NCBI GenBank assembly: GCA_041687295.1 | Contig: JAWLCG010000263.1 | Location: 1 to 7,438 of the forward strand | Origin: JAWLCG01 sp041687295 | GTDB lineage: Bacteria > Planctomycetota > Phycisphaerae > SM23-33 > FEN-1343 | DNA length: 7,438 bases | Direction: 5' to 3' | Part shown: positions 1-5,533 of the stretch, in pieces | Layout of the letters: the number at the start of each line of letters is the position of its first letter | Numbering within the stretch: the stretch's first letter is position 1 | Translations under genes and position numbers: made by a program | Notes under the pieces: generated by a model | Seen by the model: the letters and a program-made list of their open reading frames with translations, nothing else | The model's database searches: none | What the model was told of the DNA's origin: nothing

Positions 1-99
1 TCCGCGCCGAGGCCGGCTCCCCCGGCCATCCAGCCACGATCCACCCACTTCCGCCTCCAATCAGGCCACCACCGAGCATTGGTGCAATATCCGGGCTAG

Positions 100-120
100 C
101 CGGGGGTCGTGAGCCCCCGG
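100..120. repeat. GC-rich hairpin, 7-bp stem
   Basis: CCGGGGG (100-106) pairs perfectly with CCCCCGG (114-120) around the 7-base loop TCGTGAG. There is no T tract on either side, so it does not look like a classic intrinsic terminator. The sequence directly 5' of the stem is CTAG, close to the GTAG foot of hairpins elsewhere in this window. It may be a dispersed intergenic repeat, but only one copy is visible here. Confidence 0.5.
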
Positions 121-217
121 AACCGGCGCCCCTCCGGGGCTCCGACCGGCCGGTCCGGCCTGGCGACGCCGAGGCGCGCAGTCGTGAGCAGCCAGAACCG
201 CAGGTCCCTGGGGTTGC

Positions 218-248
218 GTGTGCAGAACCGCTGCGCGAACCTGCACAC
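218..248 (-). terminator. Hairpin 3' of the sulfotransferase gene
   Basis: GTGTGCAG (218-225) and CTGCACAC (241-248) form a perfect 8-bp stem with a 15-base loop. It starts 23 bases beyond the sulfotransferase stop codon in the direction of transcription. The position suits a 3'-end stabiliser or terminator. No T-run follows on the minus strand, so intrinsic termination is not shown. Confidence 0.35.
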
Positions 249-271
249 CCTGCCGCGCGTTGACGCCCCGC

Positions 272-1228
272 TCACCACTCGTACCCGAACCGTCGGGCCA
301 GGGCGGCGGTGCGGGCCTGGACGGCGGCGACCTCCTCGGCGGTGAGGTTGTCGCGCCAGCTGCGGTCCTCGCGGATGGCCCGGTCGCGACGGAGGCGCAT
401 GTTGTTGCCCAGCAGGTGGGCGTGGATGGTGCTGATGTCGCGCGGCAGCGGCGCCGGCGGCAGGCCCGCCAACTCGGCGATGCGGTCCATGGACTCCTGC
501 GGCGCGGCGCAGAGGTCCTCGTAGCGCAGGCGCATCCACCGCGTCGGCGGCAACGACTCGATCAGGCGGGCCATGTAGACGTTGCGCCGGACCCACTGGC
601 GGGTGTTGGCGGCCAGGTCGGTGTAGCCGGCCTTCTTGCGCGACCAGAACCACCCGCGAGGGTCGCGGACGAGGTGGACCGCCTGCAGGTCGATGGCCGG
701 GTTGCGGGCCAGGCGGATCATACGCTCGGGCGGCTTGGAGGTATCGACGAGGCAGTCTCGGCCTGACAGGGCCAGCACGGTGCGGGCGTGGTCGGCGTTG
801 CGGCGGACCATGTCGCGGACGCGTCGGCGCAGGCCCGGCACGTGGGCCAGCAGGCGGTCGCGGATCAGCCCCGGCCCCGGCCGGCCGAAGAGCAGGCGCG
901 TCAGCAGCGGCGTGCCGCGGTGGTCCCGGTCGTGAGTCAGCCGCCAGTCGTCAGGCCGCCAGACGTGGCCCAGCGCCGCCATCCGCTCGCCGACCTCCGC
1001 CCAGAAGGGGCACTCGGCGACCACCAGCCCGCAGGCGCACTCGGGCCCCTCGGGGCCATGCAGCAGCCCGCCGGGGCCCATCAGCTCGCCCGGCGAGTAG
1101 ATCTGCGGATGCGCATTGGCCAGCAGGGCCAGCAGCGTCGTGCCGCTGTTGGGGCTGGCGGCGACGTAGACCAGCGAAACGACCTCCCGCCGCACCCACG
1201 GCGGCTGGGTATCCTTCAGGGTCGTCAT
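272..1228 (-). CDS. Sulfotransferase family protein (PAPS-dependent)
   Basis: Predicted 318-residue enzyme that would transfer sulfate from PAPS to a hydroxyl or amine; the acceptor cannot be told. The P-loop-like 5'-phosphosulfate motif is SPNSGTTLL (25-33), directly after the first beta strand. The 3'-phosphate motif is HLVRDPRGWFWSRKK (185-199). DTSK (162-165), RYEDL (235-239) and GNNMR (274-278) match the family's usual later blocks. C64, C66 and C73 form a CACG...CPFW segment seen in a bacterial branch of the family. No signal peptide or membrane segment is visible, so it is probably cytoplasmic. The frame stays open upstream to 1342. I chose ATG at 1228 because GGGGGAG lies just before it and homologous sequence begins soon after; ATG at 1240 is possible. 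It appears monocistronic, ending in TGA. Family assignment is firm; substrate is unknown. Confidence 0.85.
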   Translation of the reverse strand: MTTLKDTQPPWVRREVVSLVYVAASPNSGTTLLALLANAHPQIYSPGELMGPGGLLHGPEGPECACGLVVAECPFWAEVGERMAALGHVWRPDDWRLTHDRDHRGTPLLTRLLFGRPGPGLIRDRLLAHVPGLRRRVRDMVRRNADHARTVLALSGRDCLVDTSKPPERMIRLARNPAIDLQAVHLVRDPRGWFWSRKKAGYTDLAANTRQWVRRNVYMARLIESLPPTRWMRLRYEDLCAAPQESMDRIAELAGLPPAPLPRDISTIHAHLLGNNMRLRRDRAIREDRSWRDNLTAEEVAAVQARTAALARRFGYEW

Positions 1229-1313
1229 GCTCTCCCCCATGCCACAAAGGGTCCCTGCCGCCAGGCCCGGGCGATGCCTCCCCGGCGCCGCGACCGGCCG
1301 AGCGACATCCTGC

Positions 1314-1341
1314 ATTATCGGGGACATTTCCTGTGCGGCCA
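1314..1341 (-). promoter_or_regulatory. Possible sigma70-type promoter for the sulfotransferase gene
   Basis: On the minus strand GATAAT (1319-1314) matches five of six bases of the -10 consensus. TGGCCG (1341-1336), 16 bases upstream, is a poor -35 (three of six). Transcription from here would give a leader of about 80 bases and would exclude the ATGs at 1342, 1327 and 1315 as starts. This is a pattern match only. Confidence 0.25.
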
Positions 1342-1399
1342 CCCCCGCCCGCCCCTGCCGGGCCTGCGACCGCTAAGCCCAGCCGACTCCGGCAGCTAT

Positions 1400-1423
1400 C
1401 CCAGGGCGGGCCTGGGGATTTTT
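1400..1423 (+). terminator. Terminator-like hairpin with T tract on the plus strand
   Basis: CCCAGG (1400-1405) pairs with CCTGGG (1411-1416) around GCGGG. An outer T-G wobble is possible, and GATTTTT follows. It has the form of a plus-strand intrinsic terminator, yet both neighbouring genes are on the minus strand. It could end antisense transcription, terminate a small unannotated RNA, or be chance. Confidence 0.35.
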
Positions 1424-1455
1424 CCTGAGGGCTCAGCAGACACCTGCGTCCGCGC

Positions 1456-1485
1456 AAAGCAAACCGCCGACCCCAGGGTCGGCGG
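1456..1485 (-). terminator. Intrinsic terminator of the CBM48 gene
   Basis: A perfect 9-bp stem, CCGCCGACC (1464-1472) with GGTCGGCGG (1477-1485), closes a 4-base loop. On the minus strand it is followed at once by TTTGCTTT (1463-1456). It lies 33 bases past the CBM48 stop codon. The strong GC stem plus T-rich tail in the right orientation makes this the best terminator in the window. It would also insulate the sulfotransferase gene from read-through. Confidence 0.65.
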
Positions 1486-1518
1486 CGCGGTGTCGAACGA
1501 GATGTCGGGGCCGATGGA

Positions 1519-1848
1519 TCAGGCGGCGGCGATGGCCGTCTGGGCCTCCGGGCTGTCGGCCATGACCAGGCGGGGCTCGGGCACCCGCAGGACGCTATTG
1601 AGGCCGAAGCGGTCGGGCTCGACGCCGAAGGCCGCAAAGTCGGTGTACCACATGCCGTCGGCACAGTACCGAAAGCGGTACTCGCCGGCGGGCAGCTTCA
1701 GGCGGGCGACCCAGTAGCCGTTGTCGTGTCGGCTCATCGCGAGCTGGTCGTTACGCCAGTCGTTGAAGTCGCCGCACAGAAAGACGGCCCGGGCATTGGG
1801 GCGAAAGAAGCGGAACTCCACGATCCCATGATCTCTTAACTCAACCAT
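1519..1848 (-). CDS. Stand-alone CBM48 glycogen-binding domain protein
   Basis: A 109-residue protein that is almost entirely one isoamylase N-terminal / AMPK-beta type (CBM48, E-set) domain. Family hallmarks appear in order: VEFRFFRPNARAVFL (10-24), GDFNDW (26-31), the GYW strand (44-46), LPAGEYRFRYCADG (52-65), the W and D of GMWYTD (65-70), and FGLNSVLRV (81-89). Such domains bind alpha-1,4/1,6 glucans, usually as part of branching, debranching or kinase-regulating enzymes; here no catalytic domain follows. A tail of about 20 residues rich in Ala ends in TGA. The start at 1848 is supported by AAGGGAG at 1861-1855, six bases upstream; the upstream extension of the frame lacks domain character. 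It is probably cytoplasmic. Likely role: tethering to, or regulating, stored glycogen (inferred). Confidence 0.85.
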   Translation of the reverse strand: MVELRDHGIVEFRFFRPNARAVFLCGDFNDWRNDQLAMSRHDNGYWVARLKLPAGEYRFRYCADGMWYTDFAAFGVEPDRFGLNSVLRVPEPRLVMADSPEAQTAIAAA

Positions 1849-2279
1849 CCTACACTCCCTTGTGTCCGTCGGCTGGCATTCCATTGGGCGGTCTCGCCGC
1901 TGTACCCCGACACTCCCCTCATCGACGCGCCGAGGCGGCAACTTCAGTTTCCGGAAAAAAAATCCGGGAAATTTGCCGCTCCGGGTCCTGCAAACCCCCC
2001 AGCCGCGCCAGCCGTCGCGCTGGCTGCAGGTGTGCGTCCCAGGGCAGTGTCCCCACATCATCCGCCGGGCGAGGGAGTCTCCGGGCCCGGAAGCTCGGGC
2101 GGATTCATCTCAGGAGGGTCCCCGCTGGCGGTACGCCCCGATTCTACGTTATCGGACGCCCAGGAAAAGAGACGAAAACACATTCAGTGACGCTTTTTTC
2201 GCGCGTTAAGGCTTTAGGGTGTAAACCTGATACGAGATATGGGGCCTCGCCCCCCGCCCAGGCCCGAGCCGTGGGGCGC
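1849..2279. other. Spacer between QueG and the CBM48 gene
   Basis: About 430 bases without a supported gene. This is one of the less GC-rich stretches of the window, with an A8 run at 1955-1962 inside a weak CCGG stem and a T6 run at 2194-2199. Hairpins include 2007-2024 (GCCAGC/GCTGGC), which can also pair as CAGCCGCGC with GCGC-T-GGCTG over 2000-2026, and a small GGGGC/GCCCC hairpin at 2241-2253 just past the QueG stop. The CBM48 promoter should lie here, but I found no convincing -35/-10 pair. Long overlapping frames across this stretch have no domain content. Confidence 0.5.
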
Positions 2280-3302
2280 CTACCCCCCCAGCCGCGCCAG
2301 GGCCTCTCGGGCGGCGCCGCGGACAACTGGGTCCTCCGACGCGCCCAGCCGCGCCAGGGCGGGCCGGGCCTCGGCCAGGCGCCCCTCGCCGGCGACGCGG
2401 CAGGCGTTGCGGACCCACATCGCCCACGAGGCCCGCCGCGCCGTCGAGCCGCGGGTCGCCGCGTCCCAGTCCGCCCAGCTCCAGTCCAGCACGGCCAGCA
2501 CCGACGCCCGCTCGACCAGCGGCCCCGGCCGGGCCAGCTCGTCCAGGCCCTCCGGCACGGCCTGGTTGTGCGGGCAGACGGCCTGGCACAGATCGCAGCC
2601 GAGCAGCTGACCGGCCAGCGTGGCCGGCTGATCCCCCAGCGGGCCCGGCTCCTCCACCGTCGCCCAGTTGATGCACCGCCGCGCGTCGAGCACCCGCCCG
2701 TCCCGCAGGGCGCCGGTCGGGCAGGCGTCGATGCACCGCCGGCAGTCGCCACAGCCCTCGGCCACCGGCGCGTCGGGGGGCAGCTCGAAGTCCAGCAGGA
2801 TCTCGCACAGGACGAGGTAGCTGCCCCAGCGGGCATTCGTCAGGCAGGTGTTGCGCCCGATCCAGCCCAGGCCCGCCAGCCGGGCGTACGCCCGCTCCAG
2901 CACAGGGGCCGAGTCTACGCAGGTACGGCTGCGAGCGTCGGGGCCGGCCAGCTCGCGCAGCTCGTCGGCCAGGCGGTGCGCCCGGGCCTTGAGGACGCGG
3001 TGGTAGTCGCGTCCCCGGGCGAAGCGGGCGACCGGGCCGGTCTCGCCGCCGCCGGCGGGCGCGTAGCCGGCCGCCAGGCACAGCACGCTGCGGACGCCGG
3101 GCGTGCTGGCGCGGACGTCGCACCGCTGGTCGAGGTGCTCGGCCATGTAGGCCATCGACGCGTGCAGCCCCCCCGCCACCCACCGGCGCAGGGCCTCGCC
3201 ATCCGGCTCAGGCCCTGCCGCCGGGGCCACGCCCGCCAGGCAGAACCCCAACTCCCCCGCCCGCCGAAGGGCGAAGGCCTTCATCTCGTCCGCGGTAGCC
3301 AT
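2280..3302 (-). CDS. queG: Epoxyqueuosine reductase QueG
   Basis: A 340-residue enzyme that reduces epoxyqueuosine to queuosine in the tRNA wobble position, the last step of queuosine synthesis; the family uses cobalamin and two [4Fe-4S] clusters. The N-terminal half carries the catalytic block VDSAPVLER (129-137, proposed general acid D130) and GWIGRNTCL (146-154). The ferredoxin part has C184-C187-C190-C194P, then C210, then C236-C239-C243P. That gives all eight cluster cysteines. The C-terminus (about 290-340) is the HEAT-like repeat typical of QueG, including WVRNA and DPVVRGAAREALARL. Start: ATG at 3302 has AGAGG almost touching it and a TACACT box about nine bases upstream, so the mRNA may be near-leaderless; ATG at 3284 is an alternative. 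The gene stands alone, with no other queuosine gene nearby. Ends in TAG. Confidence 0.93.
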   Translation of the reverse strand: MATADEMKAFALRRAGELGFCLAGVAPAAGPEPDGEALRRWVAGGLHASMAYMAEHLDQRCDVRASTPGVRSVLCLAAGYAPAGGGETGPVARFARGRDYHRVLKARAHRLADELRELAGPDARSRTCVDSAPVLERAYARLAGLGWIGRNTCLTNARWGSYLVLCEILLDFELPPDAPVAEGCGDCRRCIDACPTGALRDGRVLDARRCINWATVEEPGPLGDQPATLAGQLLGCDLCQAVCPHNQAVPEGLDELARPGPLVERASVLAVLDWSWADWDAATRGSTARRASWAMWVRNACRVAGEGRLAEARPALARLGASEDPVVRGAAREALARLGG

Positions 3303-3344
3303 ACCTCTACAGTGTACCCGAAGCCCCCCCGGCGGGTTCCCCCC

Positions 3345-3371
3345 ATATAGCCCCGGGCATGCCCGGGGTCT
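3345..3371 (+). repeat. Palindromic element, copy A (inverted pair with 3623-3649)
   Basis: ATATAG is followed by a perfect 18-base palindrome (3351-3368) and TCT. The palindrome can fold as CCCCGGG/CCCGGGG with a CATG loop. The reverse complement of 3623-3649 matches this 27-base unit with one mismatch, in the loop. The stem is preceded by ATAG, close to the GTAG foot of the other hairpins here. It sits about 40 bases upstream of the QueG start. Confidence 0.8.
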
Positions 3372-3408
3372 TCGGAGGGCGGCCCCGCCCTGTTTGCAGA
3401 GCAACCCC

Positions 3409-3429
3409 GTAGGCCGGACGCAGTCCGGC
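3409..3429 (+). repeat. GTAG-footed REP-like hairpin
   Basis: GTAG (3409-3412) directly precedes the stem GCCGGAC (3413-3419), loop GCA, and GTCCGGC (3423-3429): a perfect 7-bp stem with a 3-base loop. A conserved tetranucleotide at the 5' foot of a hairpin is the mark of REP elements recognised by RAYT transposases. The opening GTAGGCCGGA even matches the enterobacterial REP start, which may be convergence. Confidence 0.7.
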
Positions 3430-3483
3430 TGGGGATAAGCGGTCCATCCGGCCCAGCCCCCACCGGCCAGCCGTCAATGCCGC

Positions 3484-3622
3484 CCCAAGACGTGGCTCAC
3501 AAACGCCGTAGCCACGGCACCAGGACGCTTTGTCTTCCTCTGAACCTCGCGCAACCTCAGTGGGTCTTCTCTCTGTGTCCTCTGCGCCTCAGTGGCCCAT
3601 GTCTTCGCTGTTTCGTCTTGGG
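3484..3622 (-). repeat. CACAGAG-type dispersed repeat island with 9-bp inverted ends
   Basis: Read on the minus strand, about 3540-3600 is a purine-rich series of degenerate units (CACTGAGG, CGCAGAGG, ACACAGAGAGAAG, GTTCAGAGG). CCACTGAGG occurs twice, 32 bases apart. This resembles the noncoding CACAGAG repeats I know from many environmental bacterial genomes; that resemblance is from memory. The outer edges carry CCCAAGACG (3484-3492) and its exact reverse complement (3614-3622), giving a 139-base unit with 9-bp inverted ends. Its composition contrasts with the GC-rich flanks. Confidence 0.6.
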
Positions 3623-3649
3623 AGACCCCGGGCAAGCCCGGGGCTATAT
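3623..3649 (-). repeat. Palindromic element, copy B (inverted pair with 3345-3371)
   Basis: Reverse-complement copy of the 3345-3371 element, 26 of 27 bases identical. The arms CCCCGGGC and GCCCGGGG are intact; the change leaves an A-A mismatch at the centre. On the minus strand the stem is again preceded by ATAG. The element overlaps no gene and sits directly beside the CACAGAG island. Confidence 0.8.
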
Positions 3650-3681
3650 AGGGACCCACGGGGGCCCGCGGCGCCCTCGCT

Positions 3682-3714
3682 GCCGGGCCTCGCTGCGCTC
3701 GAAGAGGACCTACG
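3682..3714 (-). repeat. Degenerate copy of the 6298-6328 REP-like element
   Basis: Positions 3682-3702 match 6298-6318 in 20 of 21 bases (core GGCCTCGCTNCGCTCGA). Both copies are followed within about a dozen bases by CTAC, i.e. GTAG on the minus strand. In this copy the arm that should pair with GCCGGG has decayed, so only a short CCTC/GAGG stem remains. It appears to be an eroded member of the same family. Confidence 0.55.
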
Positions 3715-3760
3715 GGACGAGCTGTGTGCCGATGCAGCCCGGCCGCCCACACCGTCAGCC

Positions 3761-3789
3761 TTGCGGGCGCGGGCGGGGCCGGGTAGGAT
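3761..3789 (+). promoter_or_regulatory. Possible promoter of the SGNH hydrolase gene
   Basis: TTGCGG (3761-3766) and TAGGAT (3784-3789) are spaced by 17 bases, matching the -35 and -10 consensus in three and four of six positions. They lie 33 bases upstream of the start codon. AAGGAG at 3810-3815, with seven bases to the ATG, is the ribosome binding site. The spacing is good but the hexamers are weak. Confidence 0.3.
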
Positions 3790-3822
3790 CAGCCTCAACA
3801 CCCGCAATCAAGGAGAGCCCCC

Positions 3823-5385
3823 ATGCCCTGCAGTCACGTAACGCTCGCCTGGATGGCCGCGATGGTCCTGTGCAGCTCGGCCGCCCTGGCCCAGAGCCTG
3901 CCGCTGTTCGAGATCCCCCGCGTCGAGGGCCTGACGATCGACGGCGCGGGCGATGACTGGCCGGCCGAGGCCCTGACGGTGCCGCTGCTGGCCAGCCCCG
4001 ACGGCGAGGTGAGTCCCGGCGCAGCCACGCTGCAGCTGGGCTGGACGGAGGCGGGCCTGGTCCTGCGGGTGGCCGTCCGCGACGCCACGCCGGCCGAGAG
4101 CGCCCCGGGCCAGGGCCTGCACATCGGCGACAGCGTGGAGATCTTCGTTCGCCCCGCCCCCGGCGCGATCGACCTGTGCCAGTGGCTCATCGCCCCGGGC
4201 CGCACCGACGAGCCCGGCGAGCCGCGGATGGCCCTGAGCGACCGCCGCGGCGACGCGGTGGCCGGCGGCAGCCCCGCCCCCTTCGACTGGGCTGTGCAGA
4301 CCACGCCCGAGGGCTACGTCGTCGAGGCCCGCATCGGCCTGGAGTGCCTGAACCTCGCCGCCGAGCCCGGCCAGGAGCTGGGCCTGCAGGTGATCGTCAA
4401 CGACGCCGACGGGGCCGGCACCCGCCGCCAGCACCTCTGGCACCCCTTCGCCGGCGCCTACGCGATGCCCTGGGCCTACCAGCGGGTCCGCCTGGCCGAG
4501 CGGGCGTCGGGGCCGCCGGCGGGCGTGTCGTACGTTCGGCCCGACGACGCCGAGGCGGCCATCGTGGTCACCGCCGACGCCGCACTGGCCGGCCAGTCGG
4601 TGCGGGTGTCGCAGGAGGGCGCCGCGCTGGGCTCGGCCACGCTGAGCGATACGGGCAAGCGGTTCGCCTCCGCCCGCGTCGCACTGTCGCCCGCCCCGCA
4701 GGGCCGCATGGATCAGCCCCTGACGGTGAGCCTGGGCGAGCAGACGCTGGCCGTGCTCGAGCCCGTGCCCACGCCGGCCAACCACTGGGAGCTCTCCATC
4801 CGCCGCTTCGAGAAGGCCGACCGCGAAAGCTTCCCGCCGCCCGGGCGGGTGCTGTTCATCGGCTCCTCGAGCATCGGCGGCTGGCGGACGCTTGAGCAGG
4901 ACATCCCCGACGTACCGACGCTGCGGCGGGGCTTCGGCGGCTCGCAGATCTCCGACTCGCTCCACTTCGTGCCGCGGATCGTCTGGCCCTACAACCCCTC
5001 GGCCGTCGTGCTGTACGCCGGCGGCAACGACCTGGGCCGAAAGAGCCCCGAGCAGGTCTTCGCCGACTTCCAGGCCTTCGTCTCGGCCGTGCACGAGAAG
5101 CTGCCCGACACGCCGGTCTACTTCGTCGCCCTCAAGCCGACCGTCAAGACCGCCGCCCGCCGACCCGGCGAACAGGCCGTCAACCGCATGGTCGCCGACT
5201 ACGCCGCCGCCACCGAGGGCGTGGGGTTCATCGACCTGGTGCCCGAGATGGTCGACGCCGCCGGCGAGCCGCTGCGGCAGTACCTTGCGGCGGATCTGCA
5301 CCACCCCAGCGCCGAAGGCTACGCGCTGATGGGCCGAATCATCGGCCAGCGCCTCATCGAGGACGGCTTCGGGTCCAAGGAGTAG
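3823..5385 (+). CDS. Secreted SGNH/GDSL hydrolase with N-terminal CBM9-like domain
   Basis: A 520-residue exported enzyme, likely an esterase acting on acylated carbohydrate. Residues 1-23 form a signal peptide with probable cleavage at ALA|QS. Residues about 33-225 look like a CBM9/DOMON-type sugar-binding domain: opening GLTIDGAGDDW (36-46), GDSVEIFVRP (102-111), and the closing MPWAYQRVRL (215-224). A linker domain follows. The SGNH catalytic domain spans about 322-516. Block I is FIGSSSIGGW (345-354), nucleophile S349 by alignment with GDS. Block II is GFGGSQ (370-375). Block III is AGGND (399-403), and block V is DLHHPSAEGY (491-500), giving D491 and H494. KPT (438-440) and the NRM helix also fit this family, often met in acetyl-xylan-type esterases. 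The start follows AAGGAG. The TAG stop lies inside a repeat element, so the last few residues may be altered. Substrate is not determinable. Confidence 0.88.
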   Translation: MPCSHVTLAWMAAMVLCSSAALAQSLPLFEIPRVEGLTIDGAGDDWPAEALTVPLLASPDGEVSPGAATLQLGWTEAGLVLRVAVRDATPAESAPGQGLHIGDSVEIFVRPAPGAIDLCQWLIAPGRTDEPGEPRMALSDRRGDAVAGGSPAPFDWAVQTTPEGYVVEARIGLECLNLAAEPGQELGLQVIVNDADGAGTRRQHLWHPFAGAYAMPWAYQRVRLAERASGPPAGVSYVRPDDAEAAIVVTADAALAGQSVRVSQEGAALGSATLSDTGKRFASARVALSPAPQGRMDQPLTVSLGEQTLAVLEPVPTPANHWELSIRRFEKADRESFPPPGRVLFIGSSSIGGWRTLEQDIPDVPTLRRGFGGSQISDSLHFVPRIVWPYNPSAVVLYAGGNDLGRKSPEQVFADFQAFVSAVHEKLPDTPVYFVALKPTVKTAARRPGEQAVNRMVADYAAATEGVGFIDLVPEMVDAAGEPLRQYLAADLHHPSAEGYALMGRIIGQRLIEDGFGSKE

Positions 5386-5404
5386 GGCGGGCACGGCCCG
5401 CCGC
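5382..5404 (+). repeat. REP-like hairpin, copy 1, carrying the SGNH stop codon
   Basis: GTAG (5382-5385) precedes the stem GGCGGGC (5386-5392), loop ACG and GCCCGCC (5396-5402). TAG at 5383-5385 is the stop codon of the SGNH gene. An exact inverted copy lies at 5511-5532, and a copy with a 2-base insertion lies at 5450-5473. Confidence 0.8.
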
Positions 5405-5448
5405 AAAGGCGTCTGAGGGTCCCAAGGGTGGAGGGCGGCCCTGCAGCC

Positions 5449-5473
5449 GTAGGGCGGGCACACGGCCCGCCGC
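5449..5473 (+). repeat. REP-like hairpin, copy 2
   Basis: GTAG (5449-5452) is followed by GGCGGGC (5453-5459), loop ACACG and GCCCGCC (5465-5471). It differs from copies 1 and 3 only by two extra bases (CA) in the loop. Stem conservation with loop variation points to selection on the fold. Confidence 0.8.
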
Positions 5474-5487
5474 GGACTTCTGTCCGC
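5472..5487. repeat. Small hairpin between REP-like copies 2 and 3
   Basis: GCGGAC (5472-5477) pairs with GTCCGC (5482-5487) around TTCT. It starts in the last two bases of copy 2 and has no GTAG foot. It may be a second repeat type packed into the same cluster. Confidence 0.5.
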
Positions 5488-5510
5488 CGTCCGGACCCCT
5501 TTGCGCCCTC

Positions 5511-5533
5511 GCGGCGGGCCGTGCCCGCCCTAC
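5511..5533 (-). repeat. REP-like hairpin, copy 3, inverted
   Basis: Exact reverse complement of copy 1 over 22 bases: minus-strand GTAG at 5533-5530, stem GGCGGGC/GCCCGCC, loop ACG. Copies 1 and 3 face each other across about 106 bases, so a long cruciform or RNA stem is also possible. Head-to-head REP pairs of this sort are called BIMEs in enterobacteria. Confidence 0.8.

Larger units (their letters stand above)
1..271. other. Left-edge spacer with palindromes, no supported gene
   Basis: No reading frame here has a recognisable domain, a good ribosome binding site or a convincing start. Several frames stay open on both strands, which is expected at this GC content. What can be seen is structure: a strong hairpin at 100-120, a small GCCCC/GGGGC hairpin at 128-140, a perfect 12-base palindrome GACCGGCCGGTC at 144-155, and an 8-bp stem at 218-248. 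The nonamer GTCGTGAGC occurs twice (106-114 and 181-189), first running out of the loop of the 100-120 hairpin. This looks like a spacer built of short repeats next to the 3' end of the sulfotransferase gene. Confidence 0.5.
3303..3822. other. Repeat-rich divergent spacer between QueG and the SGNH hydrolase
   Basis: These 520 bases separate divergently transcribed genes and hold no supported coding region. They contain nested repeats: an inverted pair of palindromic elements (3345-3371 and 3623-3649), a GTAG-footed hairpin (3409-3429), a CACAGAG-type island (3484-3622) and a degenerate GTAG hairpin (3682-3714). The right end carries the SGNH gene's promoter candidate and ribosome binding site. 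Reading frames across the island give protein strings such as ATEAQRTQRE, which are by-products of the repeat rather than genes. Confidence 0.7.

Noticed and set aside
1..79. Possible N-terminal start of a minus-strand gene at 79 running off the left edge (MLGGGLIGGGSGW...)
   Set aside because: No ribosome binding site precedes it, and 26 Gly-rich residues are not enough to call a gene.
1..99. Possible C-terminal end of a plus-strand gene, stopping with TAG at 97-99 just before the 100-120 hairpin
   Set aside because: The position resembles the stop-plus-hairpin pattern elsewhere, but the 32 residues show no recognisable domain and two other plus-strand frames are also open. It cannot be supported from this window.
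1229..1342. N-terminal extension of the sulfotransferase to the ATG at 1342
   Set aside because: The extra 38 residues have no family similarity, and the better ribosome binding site lies at 1228. A promoter candidate also falls inside the extension.
1949..1971. A8 run (T8 on the minus strand) near 1955-1962 as an intrinsic terminator
   Set aside because: Only a 4-bp CCGG stem or a bulged pairing is available next to it, and it sits over 300 bases beyond QueG, so it is not called.
1995..2300. Identical 17-base stretch (CCCCCCAGCCGCGCCAG) at about 1995-2011 and 2284-2300
   Set aside because: The second copy encodes the Leu-Ala-Arg-Leu-Gly-Gly end of the QueG HEAT repeat. The first is in the spacer with no further flanking similarity, so a short GC-rich coincidence or small duplication is likelier than an element.
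1860..3350. Long plus-strand open frame of 496 codons across the QueG region
   Set aside because: It runs antisense to QueG, whose cysteine motifs are clear. The product is Arg/Pro/Ala-rich, without domains, as expected for an empty frame at high GC.
3474..3752. Minus-strand frame with strings such as ATEAQRTQRE and LREVQRKTKR
   Set aside because: This is the usual by-product of translating CACAGAG-type repeats. It has no ribosome binding site and extends across unrelated repeats.
3808..5463. Minus-strand open frame of 551 codons opposite the SGNH hydrolase
   Set aside because: Gly/Val/Arg/His-rich antisense shadow of a gene with a signal peptide and complete SGNH motifs on the plus strand.
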